Source: Leuctra nigra | Lineage: Eukaryota > Arthropoda > Insecta > Plecoptera > Leuctridae | Reading direction: 5' to 3' | DNA length: 64,000 nucleotides | NCBI GenBank assembly: GCA_934045905.1 | Contig: OW203764.1 | Coordinates: forward strand, 27,206,954 to 27,270,953 | Part shown: positions 12,516-23,279 of the stretch, one piece after another | Layout: the number at the start of each line of letters is the position of its first letter | Numbering within the stretch: the stretch's first letter is position 1 | Notes under the pieces: generated by a model | Told to the model about the DNA's origin: nothing | Seen by the model: only the letters and a program-made list of their open reading frames with translations | Database searches by the model: none | Made by a program: the position numbers and the translations under genes

Positions 12516-13662
12516 TGAGCGAGCGAAGCGAGCGTCTCCTTTTGGCTCTTTTGGCACGGACCTCTGTTTTTTTTTTTTTTTTTTTTTTTTGGCTGCTAAT
12601 AGCCGATACACAGGTCGCACCGTTTCACCGATCGATCTGAAATTTTGCACACATGTAAAACCAACCTTCTCTGTTTGCAGACCCTAAATTTTTTTAAATC
12701 CATTAATTGGTTGAAATTTAAATAAACATCTCCTGATAGGCTGAAAAATGAAAATGGACTTCGGCAAATGTGATCGACCTTATATTTTGCATGGTCATTA
12801 ACATTAACATTGTCTCTTATTTTACAAATTTTCAGCCAAATCCTCCCATTGGTTAAAATTTAAAAAAATATTTTATGTGCTTTTTGAAATTTAAACCAGA
12901 ACCGTTCGACCGATCAACTTACTAGGAAAACGCTCAGTGTAACGCGTTGATGAGCGAGCACGGGTACGTGCAAATTCTCGAACCGGAAATGCGTACATAA
13001 CGCAAAGAAAACATACACATCCATATTTAATTGAAATATGATCACTCAATCAATAAAAAAGTATATTATGCTTTTCATCGAAACTTGAAAATAGCATCTA
13101 AGCACCCTGGTAAATATAGCAAATCAGATTCAATTCAAGTGGCACTGGAAAACATTACTTTCGATACTTCATTACTGACAGATATAAAAAATTTCAATAA
13201 GTTCATACGTTCTTAACTGATTGGGATGAAATTTTGTGTAAAAGAAGAGACAATGTTGGTCTTAATGATCATGCAAAATATGAGAATGATCAGAATTATC
13301 GAAGACCGTTTTCATTTTCAGCCTATCAGAAGACATTTATTTAAATTTTAACCAATGAATGGATTTCAAATATAATTAGGGCCTGCGAATAGATAAGGGT
13401 GGGTTTACATGTGTGCAAAATTTCAGCTCGATCGAAGAAAAACTCTGACCTGTATAGCCAAAAGATGAATTTGATCAGAATTATGGAAGACCGTTTTATT
13501 TTTTCAGCCTATCAGGAGATATTTATTTAAATTTTAACCAATAAATCGATTTAAAAAAAAATTGGGTCTGCAAACAGAGAAGGTTGGTTTTACATGTGTG
13601 CAAAATTTTAGATCGATAGGTGAAACGGTGCGACCTGTGTATCGACTATTAACAGACAAAAA

Positions 13663-13697
<35 letters not shown>

Positions 13698-14802
13698 AAA
13701 AAAAAAAAAACAAAAAAAAAACAGAGGTCCGTGCCAAAAGAGCCAATAGGAGACGCTCGTTTCGCTCGCTCAAAAATTTTGCATGGTCATTGGGTCCAAC
13801 ATTATCTGTATTTTTGAAAATTTTCAGACTAAACTGTGCTTAAATTCAAAAGTCATTGACAGTTTACGGATATTTTGCGTGTTGGCTATCATACTTCTCG
13901 AATTTCATATTTCACGGCATCTTCGAATCTTCACTTCAAGGTTGTTAGAGCAGAAACTTTCAAACGTATATTATGAAACTGATATGACCGTTTAAAATTT
14001 TTTTGAACGATATCCTGTGATTTTTGGAAATTAACTTAAGGGAACTGACATGTGAAAAAAATAAAAAAATTTTTTTTTATTTTATTTTCATATTTTGTAA
14101 TGTTTTTTATTGCCACGGAGATGTCAAGTATTTGTTTTTAGTTGATTTTTACTATCAAAAAAAAGTTTCAAATGAGCAATTCCGGTTCATTATTATAGAC
14201 ATACCAAACTTTAAACTCATTTATCTCAATTTAGAGTTATTTTAGGGTTAGGAACAATTATCTCTGGTTCCATTTGAGATAATTCTATGAACTTTGCGGC
14301 ATTATGTTCATAGGTGTGTGTTTTATGAATTAACGAAAAACATTTGTTCTAAATTTAGCCAAAAAATTTATATTAATTAAACTTTGCATAAAAATTTGTG
14401 CAAATATTGGTGCAATGTTAAAATATCAATAATTTTTATAAAAAAATGTATGTATTTTTTCTTTTTCGTTAAAATATTCTTTAAGGTGGCATGTCTCATA
14501 TAATCCAAGAAAATGTTGAATATGACTATTGGTTTAAAAGTTATGTGTTCCTAAAGATGGTCAATTTTACATGTTAAATGCTCACATGTCAGTCCCCTTA
14601 AAGGTTCAATCGATCAACTTAAAACTTTGCGTGGTTATTGGGACCAATATTTTAGGAATTGTTGGAGATTTTCATACAAGTCTGTGACAAAATTCAAGAA
14701 TTATTGGCTTTTAATGACATTTTCGATAAACATAATTTCGGTTCGAGGTATTGCGCGTATCCGTGCTCGCTCATCAACGCGTTACTCAGAGCGTTTTCCT
14801 AG
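12516..14802 (+). mobile_element. Helentron-like non-autonomous element, interrupted by a second copy
   Basis: The 5' end reads TGAGCGAGCGAAGCGAGCG. The 3' end reads GTGCTCGCTCATCAACGCG, then GTTACTCAGAGCGTTTTCCTAG. It combines an asymmetric subterminal inverted repeat (GAGCGAGC / GCTCGCTC), a 3' hairpin (AACGC / GCGTT) and a CTAG terminus followed by T, as in rolling-circle Helentron/Helitron families. Internal modules with TTTTGCATGGTCATT and TTTACAAATTTTCAGCC recur. A minus-strand relative is inserted at 12922-13772. Removing it restores CGATCAACTTA/AAAATTTTGCATGG, close to sister modules. There is no Rep/helicase gene, so it is non-autonomous. Confidence 0.7.
12922..13772 (-). mobile_element. 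Helentron-like element nested in another copy
   Basis: Read on the minus strand it begins TGAGCGAGCGAAACGAGCG at 13772 and ends in a hairpin plus GCGTTTTCCTAG at 12922, with the following base T. A long interrupted A tract (plus strand 13665-13722) lies near its 5' end, where the outer copy has a T run on the same element strand. The first 250 bp pair in inverse with 12516-12760, giving an inverted-repeat arrangement that is explained by nesting in opposite orientation. Confidence 0.7.
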
Positions 14803-15246
14803 TATATATTTAATACCTAAACTGGATTTCTATTCGTTTTGCGATGAAGACATAAGCGGGAAACTTTAGATATACAATAATAGAAAATAATTCGTCCAAG
14901 AAACTCAGATTACAAGAAATTCATCACCATCTTCTTGAACATGCGGTGCCGGTGTCAACACTCATCAGTCATCACTCATCAGTCATCACATTCCACGAAC
15001 CTCTGACAACTGATTTCCGCTGACAAACGAATGACTAGCAGTAGCAAATGAAGCTAATTAACTGGTAAGTGATACTAAAAGAAACTAAACTAACAATTAC
15101 CTTCGTTTCATTACAATCCTGTAATTGTTAAATTGAATCACATGTTCGCAACATGACAGTACGTAAACCTATACTTATTCAATCAAAAGCACTGCCATGT
15201 AGGAAGTTGTTCAGCCGTCAGCTCCTGGTCACAGCAAACAAAACAC

Positions 15247-15336
15247 CTGTCCCCTCGCCAGGAAGTGTCATATAAATCAAATCCATGATCAATATTGCTC
15301 CTGCTACCTGATCTGCATAGTCATTAGATCCTCCAC
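15247..15336 (-). CDS. Candidate upstream calpain exon
   Basis: On the minus strand a strong polypyrimidine/proline-like tract (CCCCCTCCTTCCCCCACC...CCCAG) forms an acceptor at 15337. The exon then reads GGSNDYADQVAGAILIMDLI, then YMTLPGEGT, and ends at a GTGTTT donor (ACAG/GTGTTT). It leaves one base (G), which joins the AT of the exon at 10991-11133 to make GAT (Asp) and keeps the frame open. Glycine-rich N-terminal segments are common ahead of calpain protease cores. The donor is not optimal and no homologue is recalled for this exact segment, so the call rests on phase and context. Confidence 0.45.
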
Positions 15337-16920
15337 CTGGGCGGTGGGTGGGGGAAGGAGGGGGAGGGGCGCCGGTGTCCTTGGGGGTCTCAACTGGGGT
15401 CAATGATTTGATGGTCACCGAAGATGCAAGCCCGCGTGTTTAACATAGAACAATTGTAGGAGAGTGCCATGAGAGTGGGTATTGTTACAGAGAGATTACA
15501 TTGTACAGCATCCTCAATTACAATCAAGATAAAGCATACGATTTCAAAATAAAGATATCTAAGTATTCCGGATTTAGAACGTGAGGAGGCGAGCCGTTCT
15601 TCATTACATTCCCTTTTTTGGAGATTTCTTTGAATGTTACATGGTAACTGTTATTAACTTATCATTAAGCGGCAATCTTGAGCTACCACCGAAATGCAGT
15701 ATTATTTACAAAAAATTTAAAATACTGGTGCACATATGGCATATGGTGACATATGGCTATTTTGCCAATTTAATCCCTGTAACCACCATAGAAGGATTTT
15801 TTTTTAAATTTTGCTATAAACTACCAGATATTATATTAAATAAAAATGTGAATTATAAGAATAGTTTCTTTAGGAAATCTGACAAAAAACAGGAAAGAAA
15901 GAAGAAACAAGCGGCAAAACATTACATTAAATAAAATATATGCATCTAAATAAATAAATATACAGAATATAAATCTATAATCGACCTACCTTCGGCTGTC
16001 AGTTATCCACAATGAAAAAATAAATATCCTTAAAATTCGTCTCACTAAACGCTAAAAGTACTCCACATATCACAAACTTCTAATATTAAAATTTTTCTTA
16101 AAAATGCACCAATGTTGCAAGTCCCATGTCCGCGAAGACTTGATCAGTGTGAGTTCACATGTTGTTTCCACTTGGTGCGATTGCGATACATCAATGGAAT
16201 TCACTGCACGTTCGTGTGGAAGTAGATTACCTACTCTGAGTGTAACACTTGCGCGAGGGAGCACCATGCAGGTCCTCTTGCCACGGGGTTTCTTGCGCTA
16301 CTAACTGGCTGGCTGGCTGAAGTTGTCTACTCGCGCATTCAACTCCCCACCGCCAGCCGCTCGTTTAGGAGGTTCTCTTCTGTGTCTCGTCGGGTTTTAG
16401 AGATATTAAACTGATTTTGACTTTATCGGTTTAAGAGAGTAATGTTTCAGTTCTATTGGGAGATTAGCTTTCAATTTCCAATCAAATAATAACTCCAACA
16501 AACTATAAACAAAAAGTAGATTTGCAAAAAACTGAAATGAGTATGGTGTGGGTCATCAGTCTGAAAAATTTCCACAGTACCAATATGATATAAGAAGATT
16601 TTTTAAAAATATTGTATTGAATGGTGGGCGATTGGAAAAGGGGGAGGGGAGGGGGGTAAAATAGTTACACCGATTCAATTTCTATTCTTCCATAATTTTG
16701 AAAATAAATTCATTAAATTTTTTTCGAACAAGAATTAAAAAACAATCAAAGTTAGTATTGAATACATAAATTAGTTTTTGAGTGATACATAAAAAATACC
16801 AAGATTTTTATATTTTTCTTCAGATATTACAAACCGCACCGAAAATTAAATACTTACTATTGGTTATCATACACTAATGAAAACACACACACAAATCTGG
16901 TAAATAGCTTCTTTCAGTAA
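15337..16920. other. Region upstream of the calpain exons, possible first exon or promoter
   Basis: Mostly AT-rich with no recognised exon. A GC-richer block at about 16120-16400 (TGGCTGGCTGGCTG repeats, CGCGCATTCAACTCCCCACC) could hold a non-coding first exon of the minus-strand calpain gene, for example with the donor-like TAG/GTAATC near 16225. This is inference only. An unrecognised plus-strand open frame spans 15581-15934. Confidence 0.3.
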
Positions 16921-18026
16921 TTAAGCGAGCGGAGCGAGCGTCTCCACTTGAAACTTATGGCTCGAATCTCTGTTTTTTTTGTGTGTGTTTATTTGTGCAT
17001 TTGGCGTCTCCTGCCAAACGAAGTAATGGATCAGGCCAATTTTTTCACACAACTTAAATTACTGTTCTCGTTATGGTCAAAATGATTTTCAGAAAGTTCG
17101 CTCCATTGGTTGCATCGGAAACTTGATGTGTAGTTATAGTTAGCTTGGCAATGGGGATGAAGGAAACTCTGTGTATATAACTGCAATAGTTTGACCGATC
17201 ATCACCAAATTTTGCAAGGTTATGTGTACCAGCATTATAAGTGATTTTTTTACAAATCTGTAATGAGCTTCAAGAGTAATAGAGATTTTACTGACATTTG
17301 TATACTTAATTTAAAACGGCCTATAGCCACACCACCATTTGACCTATCAAATGGTCTTCGATTAATCTGATCAATCAAACTCATATTTTGCATGGTCGTT
17401 CAGACCAACACTGTCTCTTATTTTACAAATTTTCAGCCCTACCAGTCAAGAACATAGATGCACTTATTGACAGTTTTAAAAACTGTCAGAAATGACATTT
17501 CAAAACAGAAATTCCACTGCATTCTGGGTTGCTCTATGTAGCAAAGCAAAGTTTATAGATGGCTTTTCTCAATATCAATGTAAGACAGATTCTTTTCTTA
17601 GTGAATCAACTTGCAATACATAAAGTAGTCAAAATGTAATGTAGGTATTTCATATACATAGGTATAGGTATACCTTAACTAAAATAATTTATTTTACGAT
17701 ATGGACTGTGTTTCACAGTTATGAAAACAACGTTTTGACTAGATAGCATCATATTTTACACATTTCCAGCCCAATCGGTCAAGAATTTACAGACTTTTTG
17801 CTGTTTTAAGTGTTTGAATATCTGTCCAAAGAGATTGATGGAAAAATATCATTATACAATAATCTGTTATTTAATTGATCCAGAGTGTTAATGAAAAGTT
17901 GCAAGGAAAATTGGTAATAAATAATGTATAGTTAGTTATCTTTGATTGAATGGATCGTGCTATGATTGGCGATGTCGTGCGTGTCGGTGCTCGCTCATCA
18001 ACGCGTTACACCGAGCGTTTTCCTAG
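16921..18026 (+). mobile_element. Helentron-like element, third copy
   Basis: The 5' end TTAAGCGAGCGGAGCGAGCG and the 3' end GTGCTCGCTCATCAACGCG, then GTTACACCGAGCGTTTTCCTAG, match the copies at 12516-14802 and 12922-13772, including the AACGC/GCGTT hairpin and the T after CTAG. The interior has at least two modules with ATTTTGCATGG and TTTACAAATTTTCAGCC. About 1.1 kb, non-coding. Confidence 0.7.
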
Positions 18027-19300
18027 TGTTAGATGCATTTTGAATTCAAATTAAGTTTGCAAAGATTGCTCAGATGTCCAATATTGTGTATTATGAGCAC
18101 AACATTTTACATATTGTGGTTAGATTTAAAAAAATAACCCATTCCAAAATATTGTCTCTGCGGTATCAATTTAAAGATAAACCCGTCTGTGACAGAACAT
18201 AACGGGAATTCACAAAAATAATTGTCTTTTTTTGGGGTTTTTCCCCTTAAATGCAAAACAACACTAAAATGCCACAAACAATTGAAAACTCTCTTGTTAA
18301 ATCATTTCACATTTATATATAAAAAAAATGAAAAAACCTAATTTTGGAAAATATTAAAATTTTTGATTTAATTCAAAGATAACATGTAATTACAAGCATA
18401 TAAAAATATTTTTAATTTTTTAATTTTCTTAATTCAAATTTCTATAGCAAGGGTTGTGTTCATCCAAAATTTATTTTTTACATTTTATTGTGAGCATGAA
18501 CGATATGTCTGGGTTCTGTATTGTGATTTTGACCCAATGTCACCTAGAAACATTTAATTTTTTTTAATTTGTTGCTGGCTTTTATGCAATTTTTAAGAAA
18601 ATTGATAATTTATCAATTTTTTATTTATCATATGCTCAGGAAGAAAATAAAATTTCTGATTCTCACAGAATATGCGCATATCTATTATGTTCAAAACAAT
18701 ACAAAGAGTAACCCTTTATCACAAAATTTACTACCCTTTTTTGATGTTGAAGCAATCTAATGTATGTGAAATTTATGATTTTGAGAAAACAGGGTTTGAA
18801 AATGAATATAAAGAAATTTAAGTCTTTTAAGCTAGAGATAAGTATGCTGAATGATTATTTATTTGTAATTTACGTATCAACGCGATTTGCGAGATTTTTT
18901 TGAAAGATGATAAACCAATTTAAACTATGGCACCAAAATTAAAAATATTTTTTTTTGTTTTCAAAAAATTACCTTAAATTAATTATTTAGTTTGATTGGT
19001 GCATTTGGACATGCTCCATATCAAATGTCAACTGCTGTCTATGGTACAAAGAACCGTAAAAGAGGATTGCTTTCAATTTCAAATGTAATTTTCTTCATTT
19101 GGTTCTGCCAGAAGCTTGACTATATTCAAGAGTTTTATTGTAAATTTCTGGATTCATTACAGATTGTTGTTGTTTTGAGGTCTTCTTGTTCTAGATTTAA
19201 AAATACATCCAGGAATGTACTATTCCAAAATCTTTAATCTCTCTGGGGTTTTGATTTACCTTTTAATACTCACAAAACACAACTTAAGTAGTTGACCTCA
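18027..19300. other. AT-rich intergenic, nothing recognised
   Basis: Very AT-rich, with no exon or repeat boundary recognised. Confidence 0.4.
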
Positions 19301-20067
19301 AAGTTGGCTGGCTCTATTGGCACGGCAGCCGTGCCCGCAAGGGGTTCATATTCTATTTACACCAGAGTAGCCGTGTGCGCATGAAGGCGTATTCTATTGG
19401 CACCAGAGTACACCAGAGCACGGTCGCCGTGTGCGCAAGAAGGCGTATGCTATTGACACCAGAATCCACCAGAGTTCACTCCAAGATGGCCGTCCTCTGA
19501 ACAGCTGTTTTCCGGAGCCTATTTAGACTTTTTATACTAATGCAGAAGGATCGTGACGTTTTGAAAAGTGTAGGAACTGAACAATAATCAATACAATTAG
19601 GCCAGGGTTGTACGTCACGACCCCAAACTTCGATCTAAACGCATCTGTGCAGCTAAATGACTTCACTTACGCGTACGGTTTTACTTCTGGTGTAAATAGA
19701 ATAGGAATCCATAGGAACACGGCAGCCGTTTGCGCAAGGGGTTCAAATTCTATTTCCACCAGAGTACACCAGAGTTCACTCCAAGATGGCCGTCCTCTGA
19801 ACAGCTGTTTTCCGGAGCCTATTTAGACTTTTTATACTAATGCAGAAGGATCGTGACGGTACAATATGTTCTGATATTTTACTATTCTGAGAATCGTGGA
19901 GTTATAAAGAGGACTGGGAACATTTATTATATAATAAAATTTCAGCTATGGGTATGATAGCTCCGGTAAAATATCTTTGACGTCTAGATGCACTGATACG
20001 TGTCAGCCATTACACACTGGCAGCTAGAAGTACAACTTCACATTGCGCGCGCATGAGTTAACAGACC

Positions 20068-20247
20068 ATTTTAAATATTATCTCGGTGGCTCTGCTTTCT
20101 AAGAAAAGTCATATGCAGTTTGATTTCCAGACACCTTAGTCCCTGTTTCAACAATAGGTAAAACAGGGACTAAGGTGTCTGGAAATAATACTGCTTATGA
20201 TTTTTCTTAGAAAGCAGAGCCACCGAGATAATATTTAAAATGGACTA
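20068..20247. repeat. Hairpin in the foldback loop, about 80-bp arms
   Basis: ATTTTAAATATTATCTCGGT through CAGACACCTTAGTCCCTGTT is followed after about 12 bases by its inverse ending ACCGAGATAATATTTAAAAT. The arms match almost throughout, with a short internal mismatch. It sits centrally between the inverted 300-bp arrays. Confidence 0.85.
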
Positions 20248-20382
20248 CTGGGCAGACGAAGGAAAAAAACTCTCTATGGGTAGACAAATTCCAACGTGCG
20301 AAAATTAAAGCTGGGCAACCTAAAAAAAATAACTCTATGGTTAAGCAGAATTCAAACTTGTGAAAATGTCAAAATAAAACAT

Positions 20383-20462
20383 TTCGTCCCCGACCAGACT
20401 CGAACCGGTGTACCCTTGCACCGCAGGCAAACGCCTTACCGCCTGAGCTACGAAGCTGCTAA
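20383..20462 (-). mobile_element. tRNA-like SINE head in the foldback loop
   Basis: The minus strand reads GTAGCTCAGGCGGTAAGGCG (box A, D-arm-like) and ACCGGTTCGAGTCTGG (box B, T arm). The 3' GTCGGGG has no matching 5' acceptor strand, so this is a tRNA-derived SINE or tRNA pseudogene rather than a functional tRNA. Confidence 0.55.
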
Positions 20463-22047
20463 TGCTGAGGTGCGTTAAAAACTGCTACATAAAATTACAC
20501 ACAGGCGTTGCTTACGCGCATCCTCCTGCGCAATGTGCCGGTTGTCCCTTTAGCTGCCAATCATTACACATAAGCGAAGCTTATTACTACTACTGTATTT
20601 GATTACACGTATGAACATGATTCCACTTTGAACATGATTCCACTTCCCCCTATAGCATAGGAGGGAGTGGATATGCTACGTCACGACCTGAGTGTGGATA
20701 GGACCGGTCCCAGTAGCCCCAATAGCCGGCTATTGATGCAAATTAAAAGACCTTGTGTTTTATGTCTACTTAAGTTGCAATATGGTTTCACTAGTATTTG
20801 TACTACGTGGCTGACCTAATTGCAATCAATTATTGATCAGTTCCTATACTTTTTAAACAGTCACGATTCTTCTACATTAATTTAAGTCTAAATGGGCTCA
20901 GGAAAACAGCTGTTAAGAGGACGGCCATCTTGGAGTGAACTCTGGTGTACTCTGGTGGCAATAGAATTTGAACCCCTTGCGCAAACGGCTGCCGTGTTCC
21001 TATGGATTCCTATTCTATTTACACCAGAAGTAAAACCGTGCGCGTAAGTGAAGTCATTTAGCTGCACAGATGCGTTTAGATCGAAGTTTGGAGTCGTGAC
21101 GTATGACCCTGGCCTAATTGTATTGATTATTGTTCAGTTCCTAAACTTTTCAAAACGTCACGATCCTTCTGCATTAGTATAAAAAGTCTAAATAGGCTCC
21201 GGAAAACAGCTGTTCAGAGGACGGCCATCTTGGAGTGAACTCTGGTGTACTCTGGTGGCAATAGAATTTGAACCCCTTGCGCAAACGGCTGCCGTGTTCC
21301 TATGGATTCCTATTCTATTTACACCAGAAGTAAAACCGTGCGCGTAAGTGAAGTCATTTAGCTGCACAGATGCGTTTAGATCGAAGTTTGGGGTCGTGAC
21401 GTATGACCCTGGCCTAATTGTATTGATTATTGTTCAGTTCCTAAACTTTTCAAAACGTCACGATCCTTCTGCATTAGTATAAAAAGTCTAAATAGGCTCC
21501 GGAAAACAGCTGTTCAGAGGACGGCCATCTTGGAGTGAACTCTGGTGTACTCTGGTGGCAATAGAATTTGAACCCCTTGCGCAAACGGCTGCCGTGTTCC
21601 TATGGATTCCTATTCTATTTACACCAGAAGTAAAACCGTGCGCGTAAGTGAAGTCATTTAGCTGCACAGATGCGTTTAGATCGAAGTTTGGGGTCGTTAC
21701 GTATGACCCTGGCTTAATTGTATTGATTATTGTTCAGTTCCTACACTTTTCAAAACGTCACGATCCTTCTGCATTAGATTAAAAAGTCTAAATAGGCTCC
21801 GGAAAACAGCTGTTCAGAGAACGGCCATCTTGGAGTGAACTCTGGTGTACTCTGGTGGCAATAGAATATGAACCCTATGCGCAAACAGCCGCCGTGACTA
21901 GACCGTGAACGCTAGAAGGCAATGTTTTACGAAGTGAAAACTACTATTATAATTGTATGACGCATTTAATCTTATATTAAACAATAAAATACATGTCAAA
22001 TGACCAGTAGATTGTAAATAAAGTTAATTACAGAAGTAAAAAAGATA

Positions 22048-22118
22048 ATCCCTGACGGGGAATCGAACCCCGATCGTCTGCGCCCTAAGCCAATGGGCTA
22101 ACCAACCGGCTATTGTTG
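22048..22118 (-). mobile_element. tRNA-like SINE head
   Basis: On the minus strand GGTTGGTTAGCCCATTGG (box A) is followed by CGGGGTTCGATTCCCCG, a perfect T arm with box B. The would-be 3' acceptor GTCAGGGA lacks a 5' partner, so it is a SINE or tRNA fossil. Confidence 0.55.
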
Positions 22119-22962
22119 CCACTGAGGAATTGTTGCGATAGATGTCTACTTAACTTGCTATATGGTGTCACTCTAGAATTTGAACTAGGTATCTAATGTG
22201 TTCGCAGCTCACTTGCACGGTCTACTACCGTGTCGTGTTCATAATACAAGGCCGTTTCCACACACGGTTTTACTCTTATGTAAATAGCATACGCCTTCTT
22301 GCGCGCACGGCGAACTCTGGTGTAAATAGCATACGCCCTCAAAGTTTGCCGAGGACCAAGCTCCAAGCATGTGACATTTACTAAGCAGCTAAAGAAATAG
22401 TATAAAAATTTATATTTATGGATTAAATTACTTAGTAATGCGAATAAGGTATTCACAACGAAATTCTAAAAAGTTAAAACTATTTGTTTGACTTTTAGTT
22501 ATAGAAAATGCAAATGATGTTCGAGACCGTGTCCGTTGTTCCATTCAATTCGACACTAAAAGTTGCAAAACGCCACCTAGCGGAAAAAGTTAACATCTAT
22601 ACCACGAGGACTTGTGCTCATGCGCACAGGGCGCGTTCAGGCAAGTCACTTAGATGTCAATCGTAACGAGTTTAGTAAAAGCTATAATTACATCATGAAA
22701 TAACAGATCGGCATATTTCATTACAGCACACATTCATTCAAATTCTTGTGAAAACGAGATGTCTATTCACCAAAAATCACCATTTGACAGATGTAAATTG
22801 TTTTTCTCACGGCATTTTGAACACACATTTTTCTTGACGCCTCGTTCAAACAGGCACATTCATGGAAAATAATCATTGTGTTAAATGGTTGGGAAAATGT
22901 TAAAGACAAGCCACTCCCCTAAGAAAAAATAAACTCAGTTTTTGGAATAACATTATAAACTT

Positions 22963-22968
22963 TTTATT
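22963..22968 (-). terminator. Candidate TCF25 polyadenylation signal
   Basis: A canonical AATAAA on the minus strand lies about 310 bases beyond the TCF25 stop codon. I saw no other AATAAA between this site and the stop, so the 3' UTR would be roughly 330 bases. Confidence 0.5.
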
Positions 22969-23279
22969 ACATAGATAGTACTAAATTACATTACTTAATA
23001 TTATTATTAATAATAATAACACTATTATTTGTAAACTGTTGTTATACATTAGATTAGTTTAATCAGACATCATTAGAATTTTAATTCAAACTGCAATAAA
23101 CTCACATATTACTTGGTGATTGTGAAAAATTAACATTTCACAAATTATTAGCAGAAAATGTTCACACAATCATCATTATATCCAAATAGATAAAACAGAA
23201 TAGCATTGATTGTGTGTCATTGTGGAATATCCTGGTTGGAGTCAGCCAGGTGGTAGATACAGGTGTGTGGTTTCGAGTC

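Larger units (their letters stand above)
11134..15246 (-). other. Putative calpain intron containing MITE and nested Helentron-like elements
   Basis: If the two calpain exons are joined, this is a 4.1-kb intron. It contains an inverted-repeat MITE (11555-11749), a 22-bp G tract (11855-11876) and two nested Helentron-like copies (12516-14802). 14803-15246 shows nothing else recognisable. Confidence 0.4.
19301..22350. mobile_element. Foldback-type structure with arms made of a 300-bp tandem unit
   Basis: The left arm (about 19301-19860) is the inverse of the right arm (about 20808-21895), and a diverged fragment lies at 22255-22350. The right arm holds three complete 300-bp units (20881, 21181 and 21481 starts) and a partial fourth. 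The left arm repeats the same unit inverted at a 300-bp offset (19481/19781). Unit landmarks are GACGGCCATCTTGGAGTGAA, ACTCTGGTGTACTCTGGTGG and GCGCAAACGGCTGCCGTG. The loop carries a separate hairpin and a tRNA-like SINE. No transposase is visible. Foldback elements with tandem-repeat termini are known in insects. The membership is inferred. Confidence 0.7.

Noticed and set aside
13534..13843. Opposing open frames across the A/T run
   Set aside because: They read a poly-A/T tract inside the nested Helentron-like element.
20383..22118. tRNA genes at 20383-20462 and 22048-22118
   Set aside because: Both have good box A and B and T arms but no pairable acceptor stem, so they are SINE heads or fossils.
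22193..22456. Overlapping frames on both strands
   Set aside because: They lie in the diverged edge of the foldback repeat and have no recognisable protein features.
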